From: Ideonella oryzae
Lineage (GTDB): Bacteria; Pseudomonadota; Gammaproteobacteria; Burkholderiales; Burkholderiaceae_C
Reading direction: 5' to 3'
Length of the DNA: 64,000 bases
NCBI RefSeq assembly: GCF_024055665.1
Contig: NZ_JAMXMC010000005.1
Coordinates: 1 to 64,000 of the forward strand
Under the pieces are notes generated by a model, which was not told the origin of the DNA, searched no databases, and saw only the letters and a program-made list of their open reading frames with translations. The position numbers were made by a program, and so were the translations under genes. This document shows, one piece after another, positions 46,068 to 54,042 of the stretch (the stretch's first letter is position 1; every line of letters begins with the position of its first letter).

Positions 46068-46597
46068 AGCCCGCCCGACGTCGCTGGCTGGCCGGCGCAG
46101 CGGCTGCCGGCGCCGCAGGCCTGGCAGGCGGCTGGTGGTGGCGAAGGCAATCCGCCACGGACGGCCCGCCCGAAGAGGCAGAACTGCTGCACCGGCTGCG
46201 TCACCAGGCTTGGCCCGTGCCCCCCGGACGACCCGCACTGGACCCTGCCCAATGGCTGGAACGCCCTTTGCTTGTGAACTTCTGGGCCACCTGGTGCCCG
46301 CCCTGCGTGCATGAACTGCCGGCGCTGGACGCCGCATCCCGCCAATGGCCCCGGGTTCAGGTGCTGGGCTTGGCTCTGGACAGCAGCGAGGCCGTGGCGG
46401 GCTTCCTGGCCCAAACCCCGGTGCACTACCCGGTCGGGGTGCTGGGTGTGGCCGGCCTGTCCATGCTGCGGCCCCTGGGCAATCCCAATGGGGGGCTGCC
46501 GTTTTCACTGCTGCTGTCATCGGATGAGCAGATCATCTGGCGCAAACTGGGTGCCGCGACGCCGGATGAACTGGCTCAGTGGTTGCCGCGGGCCTGA
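46064..46597 (+). CDS. TlpA/ResA-type thioredoxin-like protein
   Basis: 177 residues. The N-terminus is Arg-rich and hydrophobic (RRRWLAGAAAAGAAGLAGGW), a likely TM anchor or Tat-like signal. The thioredoxin domain follows, with active site NFWATWCPPC and cis-proline region NGGLPFSLLL. It is probably periplasmic and could act in disulfide reduction for cytochrome c or copper-site assembly, though the target cannot be read from sequence. It is coupled to the unknown gene upstream by a 4-nt overlap. Confidence 0.85.
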   Translation: MKPARRRWLAGAAAAGAAGLAGGWWWRRQSATDGPPEEAELLHRLRHQAWPVPPGRPALDPAQWLERPLLVNFWATWCPPCVHELPALDAASRQWPRVQVLGLALDSSEAVAGFLAQTPVHYPVGVLGVAGLSMLRPLGNPNGGLPFSLLLSSDEQIIWRKLGAATPDELAQWLPRA

Positions 46598-46915
46598 ACA
46601 GACCAGACGCCCCCCTGAGATCCGACCCGGGTTGATTGCACGGCAATTTGAGGCATGACAGCCAGATCATCTGGAAACATGCTGGCAAAGTGCGACAATG
46701 CCGGCTTCGCACAGCGATCCGACAGCCTCGGACACCCCAGTTCAAGATAGGGGGCGAAGCTGACGGATATCGGCTGTTTCCCCATAATGCACGGACTTCG
46801 GGACTCATCGCCCGATCAAATGACACCTGGACCCTCGCGCCCGGTTGCCCCCCCCGTGTTGCCCCTGCCCCACCCGGGCCGCGGGCATCTCCCATCGACA
46901 GGAGCACTGTTTCCC
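46598..46915. other. 318-bp intergenic region between TlpA-like gene and accB
   Basis: No coding sequence is convincing here; the longest frames are out-of-frame extensions. The stretch is less GC-rich than its surroundings around 46640-46790 and holds a candidate sigma-70 promoter for accBC at 46760-46788, then a C-rich leader of about 120 nt up to the accB ribosome site. In many relatives aroQ (type II dehydroquinase) occupies this slot; it is absent. Confidence 0.7.
46760..46788 (+). promoter_or_regulatory. Candidate sigma-70 promoter for accBC
   Basis: CTGACG (46760-46765) and CATAAT (46783-46788) are separated by exactly 17 bp, matching the -35 consensus at 4 of 6 and the -10 at 5 of 6 positions. 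It would start transcription near 46795, about 120 nt before the accB ATG. Confidence 0.5.
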
Positions 46916-47368
46916 ATGGACCTGCGCAAGCTCAAGACTCTGATCGACCTGGTCTCGGAGTCCAACATCGCTGAACTCGAGATCACCGAAAACGAAGGCA
47001 AGGTGCGCATCGTGAAGTCCGGTGGAGCGACCTTCGCCGCGCCGGTCATGACCATGCCGGTCGCCGCGCCCGCCGCCGCTGCCGCCCCGGCCGCCCTGCC
47101 GCCCGCCGAAGCCCCGGCCGCTCCCGCCGTGACGGGCACCGTGGTGAAGTCGCCGATGGTCGGCACCTTCTACGCGTCCTCCACCCCTGGCGGCAAGCCC
47201 TTCGTCGAAGTGGGCAGCAGCATCAAGTCGGGTGAAGCCCTGTGCATCATCGAGGCGATGAAGATCATGAACGAGATCGAGGCCGAAGTCACCGGCACGG
47301 TCCGCCAAGTCCTGGTCGAGAACGGCCAGGCGGTCGAGTTCGGTCAGCCGATGTTCGTGATCGAGTGA
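46916..47368 (+). CDS. accB: Biotin carboxyl carrier protein of acetyl-CoA carboxylase
   Basis: 150 residues. The N-terminal part ([20 protein letters not shown]) and the Ala/Pro-rich linker around residues 45-75 precede the biotinyl domain with target lysine in [15 protein letters not shown]. It carries biotin between carboxylase and transferase of the complex that makes malonyl-CoA. The ATG at 46916 has AGGAG upstream and defines the family start; longer frames upstream are not real. accC follows 10 bp later. Confidence 0.97.
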   Translation: MDLRKLKTLIDLVSESNIAELEITENEGKVRIVKSGGATFAAPVMTMPVAAPAAAAAPAALPPAEAPAAPAVTGTVVKSPMVGTFYASSTPGGKPFVEVGSSIKSGEALCIIEAMKIMNEIEAEVTGTVRQVLVENGQAVEFGQPMFVIE

Positions 47369-47378
47369 TCGGAACACC

Positions 47379-48728
47379 ATGTTCAAGAAGATCCTGATCG
47401 CGAACCGGGGCGAAATCGCCCTGCGCGTCCTGCGGGCCTGCCAGGAGATGGGCATCAAGTCGGTCGTGGTCTATTCCGAGGCCGACCGGGATGCCAAGTA
47501 TGTGCGTCTGGCCGACGAGGCCGTGTGCATTGGCCCGGCCCCCTCCGCGCAGAGCTATCTCAGCATGCCGGCCATCATCTCGACCGCCGAGGTGACCGAC
47601 GCCGAGGCCATCCACCCCGGCTACGGCTTTCTCTCAGAGAACGCCGACTTTGCCGAACGGGTGGAGCAGAGCGGTTTCACCTTCATCGGCCCGACCCCCG
47701 AGTCCATCCGCATGATGGGCGACAAGGTGTCGGCCAAGCAGACGATGATCAAGGCCGGTGTGCCCTGCGTGCCCGGCTCCGAAGGGGCCCTGCCGGAGGA
47801 TCCCAAGGAGATCATCCGCATCGCCCGCTCCATCGGCTACCCGGTGATCATCAAGGCCGCGGGCGGCGGCGGTGGCCGCGGCATGCGAGTGGTCCACACC
47901 GAGGCCGCCCTGGTCAATGCGGTGCAGATGACCAAGACCGAGGCTGGTGCGGCCTTCGGCAACCCGGCCGTCTACATGGAGAAGTTCCTGGAAAACCCAC
48001 GCCATGTGGAGATCCAGGTGCTGGCCGACACCTTCCGCAACGCGGTCTGGCTGGGTGAACGCGACTGCTCGATGCAGCGTCGCCACCAGAAGATCATCGA
48101 AGAAGCGCCGGCACCGGGCATTCCCCGCCGCGTCATCGAGAAGGTGGGCGACCGCTGTGCCGCCGCCTGCAAGAAGATGGGCTACCGCGGAGCCGGCACC
48201 TTCGAGTTCCTGTACGAGAACGGCGAGTTCTACTTCATCGAGATGAACACCCGCGTGCAGGTGGAGCATCCGGTGACCGAACTGGTCACGGGCATCGACA
48301 TCGTCCAGCAGCAGATCCGCATCGCGGCTGGCGAGAAGCTGCCCTTCACCCAGCGCCAGATCCAGATGCACGGCCACGCCATCGAGTGCCGGATCAATGC
48401 CGAGAACCCGTACAACTTCCTGCCCTCGCCGGGCCGCATCACGATGTGGCATCCGCCGGGCGGCCCGGGGGTGCGGGTGGACTCCCACGCCTACACCAAC
48501 TACTTCGTGCCGCCGAACTACGACTCGATGATCGGCAAGGTCATCGTGCACGGGGACACCCGCGAGCAGGCCCTGGCCCGCATGCGCATGGCCCTGAACG
48601 AGACCGTGGTCGAAGGCATCCAGACCAACATCCCGCTGCACCGCGAGTTGATGGTTGATGCCAAGTTCGTGCAAGGCGGCACCAGCATCCATTACCTGGA
48701 AGGCTGGCTGTCCAGCCACAACCGCTGA
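47379..48728 (+). CDS. accC: Biotin carboxylase subunit of acetyl-CoA carboxylase
   Basis: This 449-residue ATP-grasp enzyme carboxylates biotin on AccB with bicarbonate. It has [20 protein letters not shown] at the start, [17 protein letters not shown], the glycine-rich loop [14 protein letters not shown] and [18 protein letters not shown] carrying the catalytic residues. It forms an operon with accB; prmA follows 18 bp after. Confidence 0.98.
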   Translation: MFKKILIANRGEIALRVLRACQEMGIKSVVVYSEADRDAKYVRLADEAVCIGPAPSAQSYLSMPAIISTAEVTDAEAIHPGYGFLSENADFAERVEQSGFTFIGPTPESIRMMGDKVSAKQTMIKAGVPCVPGSEGALPEDPKEIIRIARSIGYPVIIKAAGGGGGRGMRVVHTEAALVNAVQMTKTEAGAAFGNPAVYMEKFLENPRHVEIQVLADTFRNAVWLGERDCSMQRRHQKIIEEAPAPGIPRRVIEKVGDRCAAACKKMGYRGAGTFEFLYENGEFYFIEMNTRVQVEHPVTELVTGIDIVQQQIRIAAGEKLPFTQRQIQMHGHAIECRINAENPYNFLPSPGRITMWHPPGGPGVRVDSHAYTNYFVPPNYDSMIGKVIVHGDTREQALARMRMALNETVVEGIQTNIPLHRELMVDAKFVQGGTSIHYLEGWLSSHNR

Positions 48729-48746
48729 TCGGAACCGCTGGTGGCG

Positions 48747-49646
48747 ATGTTTGAACTGGTGCTGAGCGCACCGGAGACGCTGGTGGAGCCGGTGTCCGAA
48801 GCCCTGATGAACGATTTGGAGGCCCTCTCCGTCTCGGTCGAGGACGCGGACGCCGACACCGAGGCAGAGAAGGCCCTGTTCGGTGAGCCGGGCATGCCCG
48901 CGGCCCGGCCGGGCTGGAATCGCTCGACCCTCAAGGCCCTGTTCAACACCGAGGAGGAGGCTTCCCAGGCCGCCACCCTGCTGTTGGCCCAGGACTGGGC
49001 GGTCGACCTCCGGGTGCAGGCCCTGCAGCCGGTGGCCGAGCAGGACTGGGTGCGACTGACCCAGTCCCAGTTCTCGCCGGTGGAGATCACCGAGCGCTTC
49101 TGGATTGTGCCGAGCTGGCATGAGCCACCTGCCCAGGCCCGCGAGGTGATCCGCCTGGATCCGGGCCTGGCCTTTGGCACCGGCACGCATCCGACCACCC
49201 GCATGTGCCTGCGCTGGATCGCCCGACAGGCGCCCACCCGGGCGGCTGGCTGGGACCGCGTGCTGGACTATGGCTGTGGCTCCGGCATCCTGGCCATTGC
49301 CGCCGCCCTGCACAGCGCCCGGGCGGTCGACGCGGTGGACATCGACCCGGCCGCGGTCGAGTCCACCCTGGCCAATGCCCAGGCCAATGGCGTCACGGTG
49401 CAGGCCGGTTTGCCCGAATTGGCCCGGGGCGAATACCCGCTGGTGCTGGCCAACATCCTGGCCACGCCGCTCAAGCTGCTGGCGCCGCTGCTGTGCGGGC
49501 ATGTGCGCCCGGGTGGTCACCTGGTGCTGGCCGGCATCCTGGAAAGGCAGGCCGAAGAGCTCCAGGCAGCCTACGCGCCCTGGCTGCCCCTGCAGGTGCT
49601 GGACCGTGAGGACGGCTGGATCCTGATGGGCGCTGCACGCGCCTGA
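48747..49646 (+). CDS. prmA: Ribosomal protein L11 methyltransferase
   Basis: This 299-residue enzyme trimethylates several amino groups of ribosomal protein L11 using SAM. The N-terminal substrate-recognition half ends before LDPGLAFGTGTHPTTRMCL, followed by the SAM-binding motif VLDYGCGSGILAIAAA and the NILATPLKLL segment in place of NPPY. Start ATG at 48747; a GTG two codons earlier (48741) is possible. accC-prmA adjacency is common in proteobacteria. Confidence 0.95.
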   Translation: MFELVLSAPETLVEPVSEALMNDLEALSVSVEDADADTEAEKALFGEPGMPAARPGWNRSTLKALFNTEEEASQAATLLLAQDWAVDLRVQALQPVAEQDWVRLTQSQFSPVEITERFWIVPSWHEPPAQAREVIRLDPGLAFGTGTHPTTRMCLRWIARQAPTRAAGWDRVLDYGCGSGILAIAAALHSARAVDAVDIDPAAVESTLANAQANGVTVQAGLPELARGEYPLVLANILATPLKLLAPLLCGHVRPGGHLVLAGILERQAEELQAAYAPWLPLQVLDREDGWILMGAARA

Positions 49647-49685
49647 GCCCGGGCGGCAGGGCACACCCATGGCATCATCGCCGCC

Positions 49686-50795
49686 ATGAGTCTGGCTACG
49701 CGTTGCCCCGCTTGCGGCACGGTTTTCCGTGTTGTCCAGGACCAGCTCAAGGTGTCCCAGGGCTGGGTGCGCTGCGGCCAGTGCCACGAGGTCTTCAACG
49801 CCCTGGAGAGCCTGTTCGATCTGGACAACAGTCCGTCGCCAGCCCCCACCCCCACACCGGCAGACGCCCCTTCGCCCTCCTTTGCGGCCACCGAGCCCAG
49901 CCCCCTGGAGGCTTCGCCGCCCCCGCCCGAACCCACGCCGGAAGAGGCCCCTCTCGCCTCGCCGCCCCCTCCTCCCGCGCCCTCCCTTCCTTCTCCGCCC
50001 GCACCGGCGCCAGTCACCCTCCCCTCTCCGCCGCCCCCCGCGCCTGCCGCACCCGCTGAGCCCGCACCCGAGCCTGAGCCCGAAGTTGGGGCCAATGAGG
50101 AGGCAAGCGCCGAACCCACACCGCCGGCCGGCTACGAGTTGCCCGGCGATGGTGGAGACGACAGCGTGGACGCGCCCGACACCGACGCATTGGCCGCCCC
50201 CTTCGGCGCCAGTCGACTGCCCGAACCCTGGGAACGCGAGGCCCTGACGCCAGAAGAGGCCAACCCCGAGCCCGAAGCCGTGGTGCCGCGCTTTCTGCAG
50301 CAGGCCGATAGACAGGTGCAAGGCGCCCGCCGGGTCCGCCGCGCACTCCTGGCGGTTCTGTGTGCGCTGCTGCTGCTGGCGCTGGGCGGACAGCTGACCC
50401 TGCAGGGTCGGGACCTGCTGGCTGCGCATTGGCCGGCCAGCCGCCCTTATCTTGCAGCCTTGTGCGGCACCGTCGGCTGCGAGGTGGGCGCCCCCATGGC
50501 CCTCGACCAGATCGTGCTCGACAGCAGCCAGCTGCAGACCACCGAGGTGCCTGGGGAGCTGACCATCACGGCCGAGCTGCGCAACCGGGCCGGCTGGCCG
50601 GTGCGGCGCCCCTCACTCGAATTGACCCTGACCTCTGACGACGGCCTCACCCTGGCCCGCCGGGTGCTCAGTCCGGCCGAACTGGGCGCCACAGACACCA
50701 CGCTGCCCAGCGAGGGCAGCTGGCATGCGCAGGTGCGGTTGGATGTGGCGCCGCTGAAAGTCACCGGCTACGCGCTGGAAGTGTTCTACCCCTGA
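49686..50795 (+). CDS. Zinc-ribbon (MJ0042) / DUF3426 membrane protein
   Basis: 369 residues. An N-terminal zinc ribbon has two CxxC pairs (CPACGTVFRV and CGQCHEVFN within residues 8-38). A very Pro/Ala/Glu-rich linker of about 110 residues follows (roughly 50-160), then one TM helix (LLAVLCALLLLALGGQLTL near residues 220-238) and a C-terminal DUF3426 domain of about 120 residues. Probably an inner-membrane protein with the ribbon in the cytosol; function unknown. It sits between prmA and the PfkB kinase, a conserved neighbourhood in Burkholderiales. Confidence 0.88.
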   Translation: MSLATRCPACGTVFRVVQDQLKVSQGWVRCGQCHEVFNALESLFDLDNSPSPAPTPTPADAPSPSFAATEPSPLEASPPPPEPTPEEAPLASPPPPPAPSLPSPPAPAPVTLPSPPPPAPAAPAEPAPEPEPEVGANEEASAEPTPPAGYELPGDGGDDSVDAPDTDALAAPFGASRLPEPWEREALTPEEANPEPEAVVPRFLQQADRQVQGARRVRRALLAVLCALLLLALGGQLTLQGRDLLAAHWPASRPYLAALCGTVGCEVGAPMALDQIVLDSSQLQTTEVPGELTITAELRNRAGWPVRRPSLELTLTSDDGLTLARRVLSPAELGATDTTLPSEGSWHAQVRLDVAPLKVTGYALEVFYP

Positions 50796-50824
50796 GCCCT
50801 GCGCTCGCCCACCAAGGAACCCCC

Positions 50825-51733
50825 ATGGCCTGTCTCGTCTGCGGCTCGCTGGCTTTCGACACCATCACCGACTTTCCCGGCCGCTTCGCCGACCAGATCC
50901 TGCCCGACCAGGTGCACATCCTGAACGTGTCCTTCCTGGTGCCCACGCTGCGCCGCGAATGGGGCGGCTGCGCCGGCAACATCGCTTACACCCTGCGGCA
51001 ACTCGGCGGCGAGCCGGTGGTGCTGGCCGCCCTGGGCAACGACGGTCAGGCCTACCTGAACCGCTTCGGCGAGCTGGGCATCGACACCGCCAGCGTGCTG
51101 CGCGTTGCCGACGACTACACCGCGCAGGCAATCATCATCACCGACCGGGACAACAACCAGATCACCGCCTTCCACCCGGGTGCAATGCAGCGGGCCCACG
51201 AGATCGGCCTGCCGACACGGCAGGACATCCGCCTGGCCATCATCGGACCGGATGGGCGCGAGGCCATGCTGCGACGCGCCCGTGACCTGCAAGCCGCAGG
51301 CATCCCCTTTGTGTTCGATCCGGGTCAGGGCTTGCCGATGTTCAACGGTGACGAGCTCAAGGCCTTCATCGCCCAGGCCACCTGGGTGGCCGTCAACGAC
51401 TACGAGGCCCGCATGCTGTGTGACCGCGTCGGACAGGAGCTGGCCGACATCTCTCGCTCACACCTGGCGGGCCTGGTCGTCACGTTGGGCGACCAGGGGG
51501 CGGATGTGTGGGTCCAGGGCGAATGTCAGCGCGTGCCGGGCGTGGCAGCATCGGCCCTGGTCGATCCCACCGGCTGCGGCGATGCCTTCCGGGGCGGGCT
51601 GCTGTTCGGACTGGAACAAGGCTGGTCGCTGGACCGGTGCGTGGCCCTGGGCAACCGCCTGGGTGCGCTGAAGATCGCCCACCGCGGTGGTCAAAACCAC
51701 CCGATCGAGCACGCGGCCCTGGGCCTGGCCTGA
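50825..51733 (+). CDS. PfkB-family carbohydrate/nucleoside kinase
   Basis: 302 residues, ribokinase fold. N-terminal CGSLAFDTITDFPGRF, the WGGCAGNIAYTLRQLGG motif and the C-terminal signature DPTGCGDAFRGGLLFG with the catalytic Asp identify the PfkB family. The sequence resembles adenosine-kinase-like members of Burkholderiales, but the substrate cannot be assigned. A bidirectional terminator follows and separates it from the convergent H1-like gene. Confidence 0.9.
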   Translation: MACLVCGSLAFDTITDFPGRFADQILPDQVHILNVSFLVPTLRREWGGCAGNIAYTLRQLGGEPVVLAALGNDGQAYLNRFGELGIDTASVLRVADDYTAQAIIITDRDNNQITAFHPGAMQRAHEIGLPTRQDIRLAIIGPDGREAMLRRARDLQAAGIPFVFDPGQGLPMFNGDELKAFIAQATWVAVNDYEARMLCDRVGQELADISRSHLAGLVVTLGDQGADVWVQGECQRVPGVAASALVDPTGCGDAFRGGLLFGLEQGWSLDRCVALGNRLGALKIAHRGGQNHPIEHAALGLA

Positions 51734-51753
51734 CGCCCACGCTGCCCATAAAA

Positions 51754-51776
51754 AAAGCCCGGCCAGGCCGGGCTTT
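51754..51776. terminator. Bidirectional intrinsic terminator between PfkB and H1-like genes
   Basis: AAAGCCCGG (51754-51762) and CCGGGCTTT (51768-51776) form a 9-bp stem with loop CCAGG. An A-run (51750-51756) on the left gives a U-tract for the minus-strand H1-like gene, and TTT closes the plus-strand side. It can serve both convergent genes. Confidence 0.8.
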
Positions 51777-51815
51777 CCGTCTCGCACAGGCGGCACAGGC
51801 CGCCTGACGCGATCC

Positions 51816-52382
51816 TCAGGGCTTGTTGCCAGTCGGGAAGGGCCAGGCCGCGGTCGGGCTCAGGGCCGTCTTGGCAGCGCTCGCAGCAGGGGCAGGGGCC
51901 GCAGGGGCAGGCTTGGCGGGGGCCTTCTTGGCCGCCGCCTTCTTGGCCGGAGCCGCCTTCTTGGCCGGAGCCGCAGCCTTCTTCGCCGCCGTCTTCTTGA
52001 CCGGAGCGACCTTCTTCGCCGGAGCAGCCGCCTTCTTGGCCGGAGCCGCAGCCTTCTTCGCCGGAGCGGCCGCCTTCTTGGCCGGAGCCGCAGCCTTCTT
52101 CGCCGGAGCGGCTGCCTTCTTGGCCGGAGCCGCCTTCTTCGCCGGAGCGGCTGCCTTCTTGGCCGGAGCCGCCTTCTTCGCCGGAGCGGCTGCCTTCTTG
52201 GCCGGGGCCGCCTTCTTCGCCGGAGCGGCTGCCTTCTTGGCCGGAGCCGCCTTCTTCGCCGGAGCAGCGGCCTTCTTGGCCGGGGCCGCCTTCTTCGCGG
52301 TCGCCTTCACCACCGGCTTGACCGGGGTGGACTTCTTGGCCGGGGCCTTCTTGGCCGGAGCCGCCTTCTTCGCAGTTGCCAT
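51816..52382 (-). CDS. Histone H1-like, lysine/alanine-repeat DNA-binding protein
   Basis: About 188 residues, almost entirely Ala, Lys and Pro. After MATAKKAAPAKKAPAKKSTP, residues 31-126 consist of alternating AAPAKK and AAAPAKK units, then a shorter basic stretch and a Pro/Ala C-terminal tail ending WPFPTGNKP. The composition matches the C-terminal tail of histone H1 and the AlgP/H1-like nucleoid proteins of beta- and gammaproteobacteria. It should bind DNA non-specifically. Start at 52382 has AAGGAG; an ATG six codons earlier is less likely. Copy number of the repeat is likely to vary between strains. Confidence 0.9.
   Translation of the reverse strand: MATAKKAAPAKKAPAKKSTPVKPVVKATAKKAAPAKKAAAPAKKAAPAKKAAAPAKKAAPAKKAAAPAKKAAPAKKAAAPAKKAAPAKKAAAPAKKAAAPAKKAAAPAKKAAAPAKKAAAPAKKVAPVKKTAAKKAAAPAKKAAPAKKAAAKKAPAKPAPAAPAPAASAAKTALSPTAAWPFPTGNKP
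52005..52292 (-). repeat. In-frame tandem repeats (39-nt and 21/42-nt units) in the H1-like gene
   Basis: Near the N-terminal half the unit is 39 nt (13 residues, AAPAKKAAAPAKK), repeated about four times. Towards the C-terminus it changes to 21-nt units (AAAPAKK) about five times. Two codon variants alternate, TTCTTGGCCGGAGC and TTCTTCGCCGGAGC on the plus strand, so the larger units are nearly identical in DNA. This suggests expansion by slippage or unequal recombination. Confidence 0.85.
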
Positions 52383-52599
52383 TTCAAACTCCTTGATCAA
52401 GTTGCAGAAACACCGTGCCGCTCGAGACAGCCCGGCGATCCATCGCCCGCGGTGTTATCCCGGCAAGCCGGGGCTCCCCCGGTGCGATGAATGGGGAGAC
52501 AGCACGTCGCCAAGCTTCTGTGGCCTGGCGGACGGGCTGGGGATCTTGATCTCTCGCTGTCCGAAACCGACAACCGGAAGAAATGGGTGGCTTTGCCGC

Positions 52600-52622
52600 G
52601 GGGGCTCAGCGTCTGAGCCCCC
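52600..52622. terminator. Hairpin after nrdB
   Basis: GGGGGCTCAG (52600-52609) and CTGAGCCCCC (52613-52622) form a 10-bp stem with a 3-base loop about 25 bp past the nrdB stop. No U-tract follows on the minus strand, so it may stabilise the 3' end rather than terminate efficiently. Confidence 0.45.
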
Positions 52623-52646
52623 GTGTCCACCCGGCCTCCAGGCCGC

Positions 52647-53852
52647 TCAGTCCCAGCTCAGTGCGCCACCAGATTGATACTCGATGACGCGGGTCTCGAA
52701 AAAGTTGCGCTCCTTCTTCAGGTCGATCATTTCGCTCATCCACGGGAACGGGTTTTCCTCGTTCGGGAACAGAGCATCCAGACCGATCTGGGTGGCACGG
52801 CGGTTGGCGATGTAGCGCAGGTAGCCCTTGAACATCGAGGCGTTCAAGCCCAGCACCCCACGCGGCATGGTGTCTTCGGCGTAGCGGTATTCGAGGTCCA
52901 CGGCCTTCTCGAACAGCGCCCGGATCTCGGCCTTGAACTCGGTCGTCCACAGCTGCGGGTTCTCGAGCTTGATCTGGTTGATCAGGTCGATGCCGAAGTT
53001 GCAGTGCATGGACTCGTCGCGCAGGATGTACTGGTACTGCTCGGCCGCACCGGTCATCTTGTTCTGGCGACCCATGGCCAGGATCTGCGTGAAGCCGACG
53101 TAGAAAAACAGGCCTTCCATCAGGCAGGCGAACACGATCAGCGACTTCAGCAGCGTCTGGTCGTTCTGCAGCGAGCCGGTCTTGAAGCCGGGGTTCATGA
53201 TCGCGTCGATGAACGGGATCAGGAACTCGTCCTTGTCGCGGATGGACTGGACTTCGTTGTAGGCGTTGAAGATCTCGCTCTCGTCCAGGCCCAGGCTCTC
53301 GACGATGTACTGGTAGGCGTGCGTGTGGATTGCCTCTTCGAAGGCCTGGCGCAGCAGGAACTGGCGGCACTCGGGCGCCGTGATGTGGCGGTAGGTGCCC
53401 AGCACGATGTTGTTGGCGGCCAGCGAGTCGGCGGTCACGAAGAAGCCGAGGTTGCGCTTGATGATGCGGCGCTCGTCCTCGCTCAGGCCGTTGGGGTCCT
53501 TCCAGAGCGCGATGTCGCGGCTCATGTTCACTTCCTGCGGCATCCAGTGATTCGCGCAGGTGGCGAGGTACTTCTCCCAGGCCCACTTGTACTTGAACGG
53601 CACCAGCTGATTCACATCGGTTTGGCCGTTGATGATGCGCTTGTCGGCCACGTTCACGCGGCGGGTGCTCTTGGCGAACACGGAACTGGCAGCGCTGGCA
53701 TCTGCAGAAGCAGAAGAAGGGGTGGAGGCCACAGCAGCCGTCGCGGTTTGAAGCGGCGACGGAGTCACAGTCCGCAGGCCGAGTTCGGCTTCAGGCGCGG
53801 GACGTTGAGCAGGATTCGGCGGGGTACGAACGTCGTCTTCCCAGACCAGCAT
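52647..53852 (-). CDS. nrdB: Ribonucleoside-diphosphate reductase small subunit (class Ia R2)
   Basis: This 401-residue protein houses the diiron-tyrosyl radical. Iron ligands are in [12 protein letters not shown] (E-x-x-H with the radical tyrosine four residues after the His) and [12 protein letters not shown]. The tyrosine is present, so it is the Fe-tyrosyl class rather than the tyrosine-less type. An N-terminal extension of about 60 residues rich in Ala/Ser/Pro precedes the ferritin-like domain. The ATG at 53852 follows AGGAAA. It lies 190 bp downstream of nrdA and may also have its own promoter. Confidence 0.96.
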   Translation of the reverse strand: MLVWEDDVRTPPNPAQRPAPEAELGLRTVTPSPLQTATAAVASTPSSASADASAASSVFAKSTRRVNVADKRIINGQTDVNQLVPFKYKWAWEKYLATCANHWMPQEVNMSRDIALWKDPNGLSEDERRIIKRNLGFFVTADSLAANNIVLGTYRHITAPECRQFLLRQAFEEAIHTHAYQYIVESLGLDESEIFNAYNEVQSIRDKDEFLIPFIDAIMNPGFKTGSLQNDQTLLKSLIVFACLMEGLFFYVGFTQILAMGRQNKMTGAAEQYQYILRDESMHCNFGIDLINQIKLENPQLWTTEFKAEIRALFEKAVDLEYRYAEDTMPRGVLGLNASMFKGYLRYIANRRATQIGLDALFPNEENPFPWMSEMIDLKKERNFFETRVIEYQSGGALSWD

Positions 53853-53873
53853 GGCGTGTTTCCTATGGGGCGA

Positions 53874-53902
53874 ATTATCGGAGTGTTGTGTTGGAACACC
53901 AA
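53874..53902 (-). promoter_or_regulatory. Candidate nrdB promoter with overlapping palindrome
   Basis: On the minus strand TTGGTG (53897-53902) and GATAAT (53874-53879) are 17 bp apart, 22 bp before the nrdB start. The spacer contains the inverted repeat GTGTT-N2-AACAC (53888-53899), which could be an operator. Only the -10 is a good match. Confidence 0.4.
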
Positions 53903-54042
53903 GCACTTCTTGACAGACGCGCGACAGCGATGTTGCAGCACTGCATCGGAATGCAGCAGTGATCACGCCATCGCGCACCACGAACCGACTTGAAGCACAT
54001 GCCACTGCAAACCCGTTGGGGCATGCGCTTCACCATCGCGGC

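Noticed and set aside
46636-46974. 112-codon frame between the TlpA-like gene and accB
   Set aside because: It runs out of frame into accB, has no ribosome site and no conserved pattern. It is not aroQ.
47634-50429. 931-codon minus-strand frame opposite accC, prmA and the DUF3426 gene
   Set aside because: Antisense of three well-supported genes with no recognisable domains.
51921-52380. Repetitive region considered as a CRISPR array
   Set aside because: The repeats are in-frame codon repeats of a protein gene with no unique spacers between identical repeats.
51687-52490. Plus-strand repetitive frame rich in LLGRSRLLRRSG units
   Set aside because: It is the reverse reading of the lysine/alanine repeats of the H1-like gene, which has a proper ribosome site, composition and neighbours.
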